Below are positions 29,892 through 39,772 of a DNA stretch of 64,000 nucleotides, piece by piece. A program made the position numbers and the translations under genes. Within the stretch, counting starts at the first letter, position 1; each line of letters opens with the position of its first letter. The notes under the pieces are model-generated. The model made no database searches and had not been told where the DNA came from. It saw nothing but the letters and a program-made list of their open reading frames with translations. The stretch is from Paenibacillus piscarius. Lineage in GTDB: Bacteria; Bacillota; Bacilli; Paenibacillales; Paenibacillaceae. The stretch is from NCBI RefSeq assembly GCF_022234545.1, contig NZ_JAIEUI010000001.1, forward strand, positions 722,714 through 786,713. The letters are read 5' to 3'.

Positions 29892-31004
29892 ATGTTCATC
29901 ATCCTCGGGCTGGTATTTATTGCGATTTACGCCTTGATTGTATTCTATATTGGGTGGAGCGGCTGGAGCTGGATCAAGCCGGTCGTCTCGGGCCGGTTCC
30001 GCCTGTTCTACATCATTGCCCTGGTTTTCCTGGCCAGCTCGCTGATTCTGTCCAGAGTGGTTGCAGGTTCGGCCGTACTCAGCGTGATCGGCAGCTATTG
30101 GCTGGCGGTGTTCAGCTTGTTGATTATGCTGCTGCCGCTGGTACATCTGGCGGTCTGGCTTACCAAGCTGAGCAGGCTCCAGCGCCGCACGGTCCAAAAG
30201 TGGTCAGGAATCCTGACGCTGATGATATTACTTGGACTAATCGGATATGGGAGCTACAATGCCTATAGTCCGGTGGTGCGTTCCTATGATGTACACATCG
30301 ATAAGCCCGGCCCGGCCGGCGGTAAGCTTCACATCGTGATGGCCTCCGATATGCATTTCGGCTATTTATCCGGCAAACGCCATGCAGAGCGGATGGTGCA
30401 GGAGATTAATGCTCTGCAACCCGATCTGATCCTGCTCCCGGGAGATATTGTAGATGATGATGTCAGACCGTACAAAGACAAAGGTCTCGGTGCTGTGCTG
30501 GCGAAGCTTGAAGCTCCGCTTGGCGTGTATGCTTCCCTGGGGAACCATGACCGCTTCAAGGGCGGGACAGGGGAGATCATCAGCCTGCTGGAGGAGAGCG
30601 GGATGCAGGTGCTCTATGATGAAGACGTTGAGGTGGGCGGCTGGCTGACGCTGATTGGACGGAAGGACTACAGTGATAAGGAGCGGGCCAAGCTGGCTGA
30701 TCTGACCAAGGATGTAGAGCAGTCCAAGCCGGTGTTCATGCTGGAGCATCAGCCGGTGGAGTTCGCTTCCGCAGAGGAGCAGGGCATCGACCTGATGGTC
30801 TCCGGTCATACCCACCGCGGACAGATCGCTCCAGCCAACCTGATCACTTCCCGGGTGTTCGAGAATGACTGGGGGTATCTGAAGAAGGGCCAGCTCCATA
30901 CCATTGTCTCTTCAGGATATGGCTTCTGGGGCCCGCCGATCCGCATCGGCTCACGCTCGGAGGTAGTGTCCATTCAAGTGCAGTTTTCTAACGTGAATAA
31001 GTAA
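29892..31004 (+). CDS. Membrane-anchored metallophosphoesterase
   Basis: 370 residues. Four hydrophobic segments lie in the first about 115 residues, then a linker and a calcineurin-like catalytic domain (from about 140) with metal-ligand motifs ASDMHFGYL, LPGDIVDDD, SLGNHDRF and VSGHTHRGQI. The active site probably faces the outside of the membrane or its surface. The layout resembles YkoQ/YaeI-type phosphoesterases, some of which act on membrane lipids. The substrate is unknown. The gene has its own terminator. Confidence 0.82.
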   Translation: MFIILGLVFIAIYALIVFYIGWSGWSWIKPVVSGRFRLFYIIALVFLASSLILSRVVAGSAVLSVIGSYWLAVFSLLIMLLPLVHLAVWLTKLSRLQRRTVQKWSGILTLMILLGLIGYGSYNAYSPVVRSYDVHIDKPGPAGGKLHIVMASDMHFGYLSGKRHAERMVQEINALQPDLILLPGDIVDDDVRPYKDKGLGAVLAKLEAPLGVYASLGNHDRFKGGTGEIISLLEESGMQVLYDEDVEVGGWLTLIGRKDYSDKERAKLADLTKDVEQSKPVFMLEHQPVEFASAEEQGIDLMVSGHTHRGQIAPANLITSRVFENDWGYLKKGQLHTIVSSGYGFWGPPIRIGSRSEVVSIQVQFSNVNK

Positions 31005-31010
31005 TTTGCA

Positions 31011-31043
31011 AGGGCTGACCCGTGAGGGGTTGGCTCTTTTTTT
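31011..31043 (+). terminator. Intrinsic terminator after the membrane phosphoesterase
   Basis: AGGGCTGACCC (31011-31021) pairs, with G-T wobbles, with GGGGTTGGCTCT (31026-31037), and seven or more T residues follow. Confidence 0.78.
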
Positions 31044-31078
31044 GAAATATAATTTACAAATCCCCAAAGATCAGTTAT

Positions 31079-31094
31079 ATTGTACTGGTACAAT
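31079..31094. promoter_or_regulatory. Palindromic operator of the GntR/ABC operon
   Basis: ATTGTAC-TG-GTACAAT is a perfect inverted repeat of 7-bp arms, 30 bp before the GntR start codon. YtrA-type GntR regulators bind operators of this size in their own promoters, so autoregulation is likely. Confidence 0.65.
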
Positions 31095-31124
31095 AAGTAC
31101 ACTGTTCACGCAAGGAGGCAGCGT

Positions 31125-31511
31125 GTGGAGATCATTATCAGCAATAACCGGAACAAGCCTATTTATGAGCAGATCACCTCGCAGATCAAAGGCAAGATTA
31201 TGAGCGGAGAGCTTCACGCAGGAGACCCCATCCCTTCGATGCGCGCCTTGGCCAAGTCCATTCAGGTCAGTGTCATCACCGTACAGAAGGCGTATGAGGA
31301 CCTGCAGCGTGACGGATTCATTGAGACGACGGTCGGGCGCGGAAGCTTCGTCTCGGCCGTGAACCAGGATGTCTTTCAGGAAGAGCAGCTGAAGAAGGTG
31401 GATGAGCATCTAATGAAGGCAGCCGAAATCGCCCGCGCAAGCGGCATCAAACTGGAGACGATGGTGGATATGCTGACTATCTTTTACAAGGAGGATAATC
31501 ATGAATCTTAG
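31125..31511 (+). CDS. YtrA-family GntR transcriptional regulator
   Basis: 128 residues. An N-terminal winged helix (KPIYEQITSQIKGKIMSGEL; PSMRALAKSIQVSVITVQKA; DLQRDGFIETTVGRGSFV) is followed by a short helical dimerisation tail of the YtrA subfamily. GTG 31125 is chosen because AAGGAGG lies 6 nt upstream. The gene overlaps the ABC ATPase gene by 11 nt, the standard layout in which the regulator represses an ABC-2 transporter operon until a ligand (often a cell-wall-active antibiotic) is present. Confidence 0.88.
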   Translation: MEIIISNNRNKPIYEQITSQIKGKIMSGELHAGDPIPSMRALAKSIQVSVITVQKAYEDLQRDGFIETTVGRGSFVSAVNQDVFQEEQLKKVDEHLMKAAEIARASGIKLETMVDMLTIFYKEDNHES

Positions 31512-32364
31512 TTTGGAAATCACCGGACTGACCAAGTCCTATGCCGATTCCGGCTTTATGCTGGACAATGTATCATTTGCTGTTCCCAGCGGAACGATTA
31601 TGGGGTTCGTGGGGGAGAACGGGGCCGGGAAGACGACAACGATCAAGTCCATTCTGAACACGGTTCAGATTGACAGCGGAACGATCCGGCTGCTGGGCCG
31701 GGAGATGAAGGATACAGACACGGCCTTACGTGAAGATATCGGAGTGGTGCTGGATTCAGCCAATTTCCCGGCGGTCCTGACCCCTGCTAAGCTGGCTAAG
31801 GTTATGCGCGGCGTCTATAAGCAGTGGGACCAGGAGGTCTACACCAAGCTTACAGGGAAGTTCGGCCTGCCTATGAACCAGAAGATCAGCGGTTTCTCCA
31901 GGGGCATGACGATGAAGCTGGCGATTGCTGCCGCCTTGTCGCATCATCCCAAGCTGCTGATTCTGGATGAGGCCACTTCAGGGCTAGACCCGGTGACCCG
32001 GGAGGAGATTCTGGAGGTGTTCCTGGAATTCGTAGAGGATGAGCGTCACGCTATTCTGATGTCCTCCCATATCACAAGCGATCTGGAGAAAATCGCTGAT
32101 TATATCACGTTCATCCATCAAGGGCAGATCATTCTGACAGCGATGAAGGATGAGCTCATCTACGACTACGGCGTGGCCCGCTGCACCAGCAGCCAGTTCC
32201 AGAGTATTGCAGAAGGAGACAGGCTGGCATATCGGGTGAGGGAGCATCAGACCGATGTGCTGGTGAGGGACAGAAGAATCTTTGAACAGCAGTACAGCGG
32301 GATCACCGTCGATCAGGTATCCATTGAAGAAATTCTGCTGCTGCTGGTAAAGGGGGCGAAATAG
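31501..32364 (+). CDS. ABC transporter ATPase
   Basis: 287 residues. Walker A GENGAGKTTTIKS, signature FSRGMTMKLAIAAALSHHPK, and Walker B LLILDEATSG are intact. It is a single-domain ABC-2 exporter ATPase, coded between the GntR gene (overlap) and the permease gene (1 nt gap). It powers the export of an unknown compound. Regulator and transporter form one operon. Confidence 0.9.
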   Translation: MNLSLEITGLTKSYADSGFMLDNVSFAVPSGTIMGFVGENGAGKTTTIKSILNTVQIDSGTIRLLGREMKDTDTALREDIGVVLDSANFPAVLTPAKLAKVMRGVYKQWDQEVYTKLTGKFGLPMNQKISGFSRGMTMKLAIAAALSHHPKLLILDEATSGLDPVTREEILEVFLEFVEDERHAILMSSHITSDLEKIADYITFIHQGQIILTAMKDELIYDYGVARCTSSQFQSIAEGDRLAYRVREHQTDVLVRDRRIFEQQYSGITVDQVSIEEILLLLVKGAK

Positions 32365-32365
32365 G

Positions 32366-33004
32366 ATGCGCGGACTGCTGCTTAATAACTACTACTCGCT
32401 CCAAAACACGATTAAGACATCCCTGGGCATAGCGCTAATGCTGGCGCTGGTCCCATTGGCCGTAATTGATAATTCTATACTGAATGCCATCATTGGCGCG
32501 CAGATTCTGGTCTTTGTGGTGAGCATCGGGGCCTCCCTTCAGGCGGATGAGGCATCGAAGTGGAACCGCTTTGAGCTCACATTGCCGATCAGAAGAAGAA
32601 CGGTGATCTATGCCAAGTACTTAAGCTTTCTGCTGCTGATTCTGATGGGGACGGCTATGAGCCTGATTACCATAGGGGTAATCTATGCCAAAGGCGTAGA
32701 TACCTCGGGCTGGAGCCTGTCTACCGGATTCACCTTCGGTTTATCACTGGCGATCACAACGCTGGCGATCTATTATCCGGTTGTGCTTAAATTCGGTGTG
32801 GACAAAAGCGAGCTGATGGTGATGGTAGCCGCAGGAATCGCTGTAGTCCTCAGGATTCTGGTATGGCTGCTGCTGGGCCGGTTTATGGACGGTATTAACT
32901 TCAATGGACCAGAGACCGGGTATGCGTCTCTGCTGTTGGCGGTTCTCTTGTTCGCCGTATCGTATGTGACGGCTGTGCGGATTCAACGGAATAAAGAATT
33001 CTGA
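32366..33004 (+). CDS. ABC-2 type permease
   Basis: 212 residues with about six hydrophobic segments. The sequence KWNRFELTLPIRRRTVIYAK is the conserved intracellular segment of ABC-2 permeases of the ABC2_membrane_5 type. It has the ATPase gene immediately upstream and no other partner, so the transporter is a dimer of this half-transporter set. Confidence 0.8.
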   Translation: MRGLLLNNYYSLQNTIKTSLGIALMLALVPLAVIDNSILNAIIGAQILVFVVSIGASLQADEASKWNRFELTLPIRRRTVIYAKYLSFLLLILMGTAMSLITIGVIYAKGVDTSGWSLSTGFTFGLSLAITTLAIYYPVVLKFGVDKSELMVMVAAGIAVVLRILVWLLLGRFMDGINFNGPETGYASLLLAVLLFAVSYVTAVRIQRNKEF

Positions 33005-33011
33005 TGCTAAT

Positions 33012-33035
33012 GAAGCCGGGTTAAGACCCGGCTTC
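33012..33035. terminator. Terminator between the ABC operon and photolyase gene
   Basis: GAAGCCGGGT (33012-33021) pairs perfectly with ACCCGGCTTC (33026-33035). It ends on both sides near a T-rich stretch (CTTCTTCAG), and the minus-strand gene stops 2 nt away. Confidence 0.7.
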
Positions 33036-33036
33036 T

Positions 33037-34395
33037 TCAGCTCTTACGGCTTTGCATAATCTCCTTATAGACCTCAATGGCCAGCGCCCGGGACCGCTTC
33101 AGGTCAACAATGGCATTATCTGCGGGCAAATGGATGGCCTGGTCAGACCATTCCGAGCGTTCCGGCAGCCAGGTGCGGAGATAACTGCCGTCTGGATCAT
33201 GAGTCCTGGATTGGGTGACCGGATTCATGATCCGGAAGTAAGGGGAGGCATCGAAGCCCAGGGAAGAGCTCCACAGCCAGCCGCCGCGGTTCTGGGCATT
33301 GTCGTAATCGCTGAGCTTCAGCCGGAAATAACGTTCACCGTAGATGAACGGGCAGCCCAGATTCTTCGTCAGGAACATCGCTGTAATCATCCGCAGCCGG
33401 TTCGGCATCCAGCCGGTTGCGTTCAACTGTCGCATGGCCGCATCGATGACCGGAATACCGGTTCTGCCCTGGGACCACGCCTCGAAGTGCTGCGTGCCTA
33501 GAGCAGATAGATCATAGACTTTCTCATAATTGAAAAAATCCCCGTCCAGCCTCGCCTGATACAGATAGAAATCCCTCCAGGCTAATTGCCGCAGCCATTC
33601 CTCCCCAAGGCCATTTTCTTCTGTAAGCCTGCTATAGACAGCCCTTGCAGATACAGCCCCAGCATTCAGGTGGCAGCTCATCCGGCTTGTCCGGTCCTTC
33701 GCATATTGGTCGCGGGTATCCGGGTAATGCTGGAGGCCTGCCGTAATGAAATCCTCCAGAGTGCGGCCTGGATTCATCTGCCTGGCATCGTGTTCCATCT
33801 GAGCGAGCTGCTGTGATACTTCCTCAGGAAGCCTGAAGGCCTCTTTCATCACCGGATGAAGCTCCTCCGTCTGCAAGCTGTCCAGTCCCTCAGTGTACGG
33901 GGGCCGAAACCGCTGAGCGAGGTAGGTGCGCCAGCGGCGGTAGAAGGGGGTGAACACCTTGAACGGCTCACTCCGGCCGCACCAATTCATGAAATCTTCC
34001 AGGTCGCAGAGCATCCGGTCATGCCGGGCCTGGAAGCGGAGTCCCAGCGCCTGGGCTGTCTCCCGCAGCGACTGGTCCCGTTTAAGAGCATAAGGGGTAT
34101 AGTCTGCATGTATGCTGACCTCCTGAATGGGATGCAGCTGTGCCAGCCGTCTGAGAACCTCCTCCGGCTCCCCGTACAGAAGATGCAGCTGCTTGCCTTG
34201 CTCTGCATATTCCTGCCGTAGACGGGCAACATGCTGGAGGAAATTGCGGCCGCTATGCTCCAGATACCGCTTATTCCGCAGCAGAAACGGCTCCAGCATT
34301 AATACATGCAGCGAGTTTACTCCGGCAGCAGCTATAGCGTCAAAGGCCGGCAGATCAGAAGTACGCAGGTCCTTGCGGTGAATGAAGAGGATCAT
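33037..34395 (-). CDS. phr: Deoxyribodipyrimidine photolyase
   Basis: 452 residues, standard class I CPD photolyase size. The N-terminal antenna domain begins MILFIHRKDLRTSDLPAFDA. The FAD-binding domain has GPYLSRH-type equivalents LTEENGLGEEWLRQLAWRDF, GIPVIDAAMRQLNATGWMPN, RLRMITAMFLTKNLGCPF and QNRGGWLWSSSLGFDASPYF, containing the conserved tryptophans. It repairs UV-induced pyrimidine dimers using light. Divergent to the serine hydrolase gene. Confidence 0.92.
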   Translation of the reverse strand: MILFIHRKDLRTSDLPAFDAIAAAGVNSLHVLMLEPFLLRNKRYLEHSGRNFLQHVARLRQEYAEQGKQLHLLYGEPEEVLRRLAQLHPIQEVSIHADYTPYALKRDQSLRETAQALGLRFQARHDRMLCDLEDFMNWCGRSEPFKVFTPFYRRWRTYLAQRFRPPYTEGLDSLQTEELHPVMKEAFRLPEEVSQQLAQMEHDARQMNPGRTLEDFITAGLQHYPDTRDQYAKDRTSRMSCHLNAGAVSARAVYSRLTEENGLGEEWLRQLAWRDFYLYQARLDGDFFNYEKVYDLSALGTQHFEAWSQGRTGIPVIDAAMRQLNATGWMPNRLRMITAMFLTKNLGCPFIYGERYFRLKLSDYDNAQNRGGWLWSSSLGFDASPYFRIMNPVTQSRTHDPDGSYLRTWLPERSEWSDQAIHLPADNAIVDLKRSRALAIEVYKEIMQSRKS

Positions 34396-34544
34396 AGATG
34401 ATAGAGTTCCTTTCAGCGATAAGTATCATGTCTCTATACTATATACTCCGTTTGTATAATTACAAGAATATACGGCTGAAGTGTCAGGTTTTTGTTAGAA
34501 TAGAAGAGCTACTAGAATTTGCTGGATTAGGGAGAGATCTTATT

Positions 34545-36452
34545 TTGCGGAGACTTGGATTTACAGTTCTATTCGCGGTATTGCTGCTCTTGTGCGGAGG
34601 GTTTACATCACAGGCGGCAGCGCAAGGCAGTGAAGCTACCCCATCCGGCATTCCGATAACCGGGCTGGAAGCTTTTGTGGACGATTATGTAAAAGAGTAC
34701 ATAGGACAACAGACCGTAGGCGCGTCCGTAGTCATGGTGAAGGATGGACAGGTCGTATTGTCCAAGGGGTATGGCTACGCTGATGTGGAGCAGCAGATCC
34801 CGGTCTCCCCGGATACGGTCATGGAATGGGGCTCGATCAGCAAGCTTGCGGTCTGGACAGCCGTAATGCAGCTCGCCGAGCAGGGCAAGCTGGATCTGAA
34901 TGAAGATATCCGTAAGCTTCTGCCGGAGAATTTCTTAACGAAGCTGAAGTATGACGAGCCGATCACGATGCTGCAGCTGATGAACCATAGTGCCGGATTC
35001 GAAGAGTATATGTTCGACATGGCCTATCAATCCCCTGAGGAAGTACGGTCACTGGAAGAGGGGCTGCGGCTTGCGGAGCCGGCTCAGATCTACAGACCGG
35101 GGGAGGTGGTCGCTTATTCCAACTACGGCAACTCGCTGGCGGCCTACATTGTCGAGAGAATCAGCGGGCAGCCGTATCATGAGTATGTCGGGCAGCATAT
35201 TTTTGAGCCGCTCGGGATGAAGCATTCTATCGCGTATTCTGTGGTGGAAGACCGGCCGGAGCTGCTGAAGCAGAAGGCAAAAGGATACTTCTACGCCGGT
35301 CAAGGCTCCTTCAAGCAAGGCTCCTGGAATTATATGTCCATGTACCCTAACGGCGGCAATAACGGGACTGCAGAGGATCTGGCCAAGTTCGCCATGGCTT
35401 TCATGCCCGCAGACGGAGAGCAATCCCCCTTGTTCGAGAAGCCAGGTACGCTGGATACGATGCTGACCCGGAGCCGTTCCGCTGCGGAAGTCATGCCGGG
35501 CATCGCCCACGGGTTCTGGGAGTATCCCGGAGCACACCGGACGCTGGGACATGGCGGGAACACGATTGCTTTTGCTACCAATCTGATGCTTGTGCCTGAA
35601 GACCGGTTTGCGGTTGTCGTCATGACGAACCAGGCGGGCGAATCCCATATTGTTCATGGCCTGACCAAAGCGGTAGTAGGACAGAGAGTTCAGACCGAGG
35701 GAGCGGTGCTGCCGGATGTGTCAGAGGTGGAAGGCCGGTTCGTGGCTGCGCGCCGTCCCGGGCATGGCTTCATGAAGCTGTTCCCTTATCTGACGATGAT
35801 GAAGCTTGAGCCTCAGGGAGCAGATCAGCTGAAGGTGTCGCTTGCCGGGATGAGCGGAACCTACCGGCAGGTTCAGCCCTATCTCTATGAGAAGACGGGC
35901 GGGGATTCCGGGCTGGATGCCTGGCCGATGCTGTATGCCACAATGAAAGAGGGAAAGGTAGAAGCGGTATCGGTTTATACCACCGATTATCTGCCGCTGT
36001 CTCCGGGCAGGTCCATGCCGATACTGCTGCTAAGTGCCGTATTTGCGGGATTGGCGATAGTCTATTTCGTCATTACTCCGCTGGTGTGGTTGGGGAAGGC
36101 GCTTCTCGGCAAGCTTAGAGCCGGTAACCGTCCGGCCTCCCGTTCCGCCCAGCGGAAGCTGGCGGCCGGGCTGACCTTAACGGGTACCGGTCTGGTGGTG
36201 AACAACCTGGTGCTGGCTTTGCGGATGTTAAGCAACAATGAACGTGCCTATGCGGAGGTCTATCCGCAGATTATGGTCAACTATGGTCTGAGCGGACTCG
36301 CAGTCCTGCACATAGCTGCACTATTGCTAAGCAGCAGGAAGCACGGGAATTTGAACAGCTTAACGGGTCGCAACCGCTGGGCAGCCTTTGTGCCTGTTGT
36401 GATGACGGTGATCTTAGTGGCTCAGCTTGTATTCTGGGAGTTCTACAGTTAA
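34545..36452 (+). CDS. Class C beta-lactamase-like serine hydrolase with C-terminal membrane helices
   Basis: 635 residues. TTG 34545 is taken as start because AGGGAGAG lies 8 nt before it and the sequence then has a clean signal peptide (MRRLGFTVLFAVLLLLCGGF). Upstream ATG 34398 lacks an RBS. The catalytic SxxK is SISK in WGSISKLAVW, and the YxN is YSNYGN. Four hydrophobic segments lie at the C-terminus (about 490-625), a layout of membrane-attached penicillin-binding-like hydrolases in Paenibacillus and Bacillus. It may be an esterase or peptidase at the cell surface rather than a true beta-lactamase. Its stop overlaps the convergent secA2 stop. Confidence 0.83.
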   Translation: MRRLGFTVLFAVLLLLCGGFTSQAAAQGSEATPSGIPITGLEAFVDDYVKEYIGQQTVGASVVMVKDGQVVLSKGYGYADVEQQIPVSPDTVMEWGSISKLAVWTAVMQLAEQGKLDLNEDIRKLLPENFLTKLKYDEPITMLQLMNHSAGFEEYMFDMAYQSPEEVRSLEEGLRLAEPAQIYRPGEVVAYSNYGNSLAAYIVERISGQPYHEYVGQHIFEPLGMKHSIAYSVVEDRPELLKQKAKGYFYAGQGSFKQGSWNYMSMYPNGGNNGTAEDLAKFAMAFMPADGEQSPLFEKPGTLDTMLTRSRSAAEVMPGIAHGFWEYPGAHRTLGHGGNTIAFATNLMLVPEDRFAVVVMTNQAGESHIVHGLTKAVVGQRVQTEGAVLPDVSEVEGRFVAARRPGHGFMKLFPYLTMMKLEPQGADQLKVSLAGMSGTYRQVQPYLYEKTGGDSGLDAWPMLYATMKEGKVEAVSVYTTDYLPLSPGRSMPILLLSAVFAGLAIVYFVITPLVWLGKALLGKLRAGNRPASRSAQRKLAAGLTLTGTGLVVNNLVLALRMLSNNERAYAEVYPQIMVNYGLSGLAVLHIAALLLSSRKHGNLNSLTGRNRWAAFVPVVMTVILVAQLVFWEFYS

Positions 36453-38737
36453 TATTTCGGCTCCTTAATGAAGGGGGATAATACCTTCTTGGCAAAGGGA
36501 CGAAGCCAGAAAGCTGCAACGGTCGTTGCTGTCCATGAGCTGCGCTTATTCTGGAGATATTGATCATTGATGATATAAGTGCGGGTGGAGGCAGGGCTTC
36601 TCAGTCCCAGCCGTTCCCATTCAGCCGGATCATTGGACCCGCGCAGTCTAACCAGCATAGCCTTTGCTGCACGCTCAATTTTGTCCGGGATCTGATCGAA
36701 TGCTGAGGTAATCTGCGTATGAAATTCATCGATCGGGTTGCGGCTGGCGATGCTCTCCAGGTGAATCCCTTCGCGGAGATAAGAGACGTAGGCCAGATGG
36801 TCTGCCCAGCATTCATCAATATAGAACAGCCGTACCCGCTGCTCCGCAGGGGTCACCCTCTGTTCGCCCCGCAGGATCCGGAGCCGCTCCGCATAGATAA
36901 TCCGCCGCTGGTCCTCGATCATATCCGAATAACGGTTAAGCTCGTTATGGATATCGAAGTTCTGGCTCACTACAATTTGTTGAATACTGGAAATCTTGCG
37001 GCTGAGCTCCCGTTCTTCAATAGCTTCCTCCTGTCTGAGCGCATGGGCCGGGGCAGGGGAGCTGAAGCGGCGCATCAGGTCGTCTTCCAGGCTGATATAG
37101 AAGACAGAAGCCCCGGGATCGCCCTGACGGCCGGATCGCCCGCGAAGCTGGTTGTCAATCCGCACGCTTTCGTTCACATGGGTGCCAATGACATATAACC
37201 CGCCCAGCCTGGCGACAGCCTCGGCCTGTGCCGGATCGCCGCCGCCGAGCCGGATATCTACCCCGCGTCCCGCCATATTCGTAGAGACGGTTACGGCGCC
37301 GAGTTCGCCCGCTTTGGCAATGATTGCGGCTTCCTCGGCGTCGTTCTTCGCATTGAGGACCTGAGCGGGGACACCGGCAGCCGCAAGCGCTACAGCCAGC
37401 ATATCCGACTCCTCCACGCTTGCGGTTCCGATCAGCATAGGCCGTCCCTCCCGGTGGACGGAAGTGATCTCTTGCACAAGTGCCTGATATTTGGCTTCCT
37501 TGTGCGTGTAGATCCGGTGCGGGTGATCTACACGGATGTTCGGCTGATTCGGCGGAATCTGCACCACCTGCAGAGCATAGATATCCTTGAATTCCATCGC
37601 TGAGGCGCAGGCCGTGGCCGTCATTCCGCAGATTTCCGGATATAGGCTAATGAAGTGCTGAATGGTGATCGTACCGAGGATTTTCCCGCCCGCTGTCCAT
37701 TTCAGGCCTTCTTTCGCTGTCAGTGCAGCTTGCAGCCCATCCGGCAAAAACCGGTTCTCGGCCACGCGTCCCGTATACTCTTCGATCAGCTCGATAGCAC
37801 CGTCACGGACGAGGTAATCAATGTCCCTGGTTAATAGAGTCTCCACATGCAGTGCACAATTCAATGAAGTTAGCAGCTGACCGTTCCGGCTATCGTAGAG
37901 ATTGCCGCAGCCCAGCAGCTCCTCCACTCGGGCAGCACCTGCATCGTTCAGATATACGTTACGCTGAAATTCATCATAATCGTAATGCTCCCCAGGCATA
38001 AGCTGCCGGGCCAGATCCGCGTACCGCATGTCTTCGCTATGGCTTACCTCAGATTCACCGCTGATTACAAGCGGCACCCGGGCTTCATCAAGCAGCAGGG
38101 AATCAGCTTCATCCACGATGACATAGTGAAAAGGGCGGTGTACAGTAGCTGCTTCCGTGAGCGCAATCGTATCGCGCAAGTAATCGAACCCTGCTTCTTT
38201 TGCCGTGACATAGGTGATATCGCTCCTGTAAGCCGCCCTTTTCTCAGCCAGGCTCATGCCCGCTTGAACTGCATCCACGGAGAGTCCCAGGAAGCGGTAG
38301 ACCGGACCCATCCACTGCGCATCCCGCCGGGCTAGATAATCGTTGAAGGTCAGCACATGGACGCCTTTGCCGGTCAACGCATTCAGATAGGCCGGCATTA
38401 CGGCTGAGAGGGTCTTGCCCTCACCGGTGTGCTGCTCGATCAGCATCCGCTCATGCAGAGCGATCCCGGCCATGATCTGGACATCGTAAGGCTGTAAGCC
38501 GAGTGTTCTTGAGGCAGCCTCACAGACTAATGAATAGGCATCGACAAGCAGCTCGTCCAGAGCGATGCCGGATTGGGCAGCACGCTGAAGCCGGAGGGAC
38601 TCCTCCTGAAGCTTGGTGTCAGTCCAAGCCTGCAAATCGCGTTTGCGGATTTGCTCCGTTTTGTCACGGTAGGCTTTAAGCATATTCCGGTTATCGTAAT
38701 CTCTGAACCGTTGCACGAATCTGGCAGCAATATTCAT
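36449..38737 (-). CDS. secA2: Accessory Sec ATPase SecA2
   Basis: About 762 residues. Walker A EQHTGEGKTLSAVMPA, the DEAD-box Walker B VDEADSLLLDE, and the helicase motif VSTNMAGRGVDIRLGGGDPA are intact. The C-terminal zinc-binding SEC-C motif of housekeeping SecA is absent and the protein is shorter than the usual about 840 residues. This matches accessory SecA2 proteins, which drive the export of a subset of surface proteins. ATG 38737 fits GGGGAGAG 9 nt upstream better than ATG 38743. No secY2 is nearby, so it would use the housekeeping channel. Confidence 0.87.
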   Translation of the reverse strand: MNIAARFVQRFRDYDNRNMLKAYRDKTEQIRKRDLQAWTDTKLQEESLRLQRAAQSGIALDELLVDAYSLVCEAASRTLGLQPYDVQIMAGIALHERMLIEQHTGEGKTLSAVMPAYLNALTGKGVHVLTFNDYLARRDAQWMGPVYRFLGLSVDAVQAGMSLAEKRAAYRSDITYVTAKEAGFDYLRDTIALTEAATVHRPFHYVIVDEADSLLLDEARVPLVISGESEVSHSEDMRYADLARQLMPGEHYDYDEFQRNVYLNDAGAARVEELLGCGNLYDSRNGQLLTSLNCALHVETLLTRDIDYLVRDGAIELIEEYTGRVAENRFLPDGLQAALTAKEGLKWTAGGKILGTITIQHFISLYPEICGMTATACASAMEFKDIYALQVVQIPPNQPNIRVDHPHRIYTHKEAKYQALVQEITSVHREGRPMLIGTASVEESDMLAVALAAAGVPAQVLNAKNDAEEAAIIAKAGELGAVTVSTNMAGRGVDIRLGGGDPAQAEAVARLGGLYVIGTHVNESVRIDNQLRGRSGRQGDPGASVFYISLEDDLMRRFSSPAPAHALRQEEAIEERELSRKISSIQQIVVSQNFDIHNELNRYSDMIEDQRRIIYAERLRILRGEQRVTPAEQRVRLFYIDECWADHLAYVSYLREGIHLESIASRNPIDEFHTQITSAFDQIPDKIERAAKAMLVRLRGSNDPAEWERLGLRSPASTRTYIINDQYLQNKRSSWTATTVAAFWLRPFAKKVLSPFIKEPKY

Positions 38738-38871
38738 AGTCATATTCTCTCCCCGTTCTCCCGACTTTACCTGTATATTATAATCCATTCCTGTTTCGGT
38801 TTACCAATGTATGGATTATAAGCCCAAGAGACAAGAGTTAGCCGGATATAAAAGGGGAGAGTAAGCAGCCT

Positions 38872-39645
38872 TTAGGCAGTCAGTCCGCCGTCTACCGGCA
38901 GGATGACTCCAGTTACGAAGGAAGCTTGATCACTAAGCAGCCAGGCTGCAGCCTGTGCGACTTCTATGGGCTCGGCCGGACGGCGGAGGGGCGTCTTGGC
39001 ACTGATCTGCTCGATAATCTCTGGATTAATGGAGACCCATTGCTGAATCATATCTGTCATCGTTGTGCCGGGGGCAATGGCATTCACCCGAATGCCCGCC
39101 GGTCCGTATTCGACGGCAGCCGTTTGCGTAAGACTGTTAACCCCGCGTTTGGAGGCGCCGTAGGAACCCAAGCCGGGATTGCCCTTTAAGCTGCCGACAC
39201 TGCTGGTATTGACAATGGCGCCTGTTCCGGAGGTATGGAGCATAGCTGTAATCTGTGCTTTCATGCACAGCCAGACCCCTTTATAGTTTACAGACTGAAT
39301 CAGGTCGAAATCCTCTTCCTTCTCATCGACCAACGAGGATACGGTGACTCCGATGCCGGCGTTGTTGAATGCGGCATTAAGCCGGCCATACCGCTTTACT
39401 GTGGCATTAACCGCTTCCTCGGCGCCGCCCGCTACGGCCAGATCGGCTGTGAAATATTCCGCCTGTCCTCCTGCTGCTGTAATCTCATCTCTGAGTGCAC
39501 GCAGCTCAGATTCTGTCCGTGAGACGAGCATCACCGAGGCACCCTGCACGGCAAACCACCTTGCGGCTGCAGCCCCGATTCCCCGTCCGGCACCCGTAAT
39601 CATTACCACCTTGTCCTTGAGCAAAGCTTCAGCATGTTTTGTCAT
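38872..39645 (-). CDS. SDR-family oxidoreductase
   Basis: 257 residues, a classical short-chain dehydrogenase. The cofactor motif ITGAGRGIGAAAARWFAVQG (TGxxxGIG), the NAG motif FNNAGIG, the catalytic serine NTSSVGS and the YxxxK pair YGASKRG are present, plus the C-terminal VTGVILPVDGGL. It is an NAD(P)-dependent oxidoreductase with unknown substrate. The gene faces away from the XRE regulator gene, with 127 nt between starts, a common arrangement for a regulator and its target. Confidence 0.9.
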   Translation of the reverse strand: MTKHAEALLKDKVVMITGAGRGIGAAAARWFAVQGASVMLVSRTESELRALRDEITAAGGQAEYFTADLAVAGGAEEAVNATVKRYGRLNAAFNNAGIGVTVSSLVDEKEEDFDLIQSVNYKGVWLCMKAQITAMLHTSGTGAIVNTSSVGSLKGNPGLGSYGASKRGVNSLTQTAAVEYGPAGIRVNAIAPGTTMTDMIQQWVSINPEIIEQISAKTPLRRPAEPIEVAQAAAWLLSDQASFVTGVILPVDGGLTA

Positions 39646-39772
39646 GTTAATTCTCCTTTTCGCCAGGTATATTGATATCCTTGATCACTTTGAGTATACT
39701 TTGGCTATTGTTTTGGGAGGAGAGCCTTCTTAATGGTAGGCTTACGAGTGACAGGATAAGGGGGATGCTTAG

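Noticed and set aside
34398..34544. N-terminal extension of the serine hydrolase from ATG 34398
   Set aside because: It has no RBS and would bury the signal peptide. TTG 34545 with AGGGAGAG fits better.
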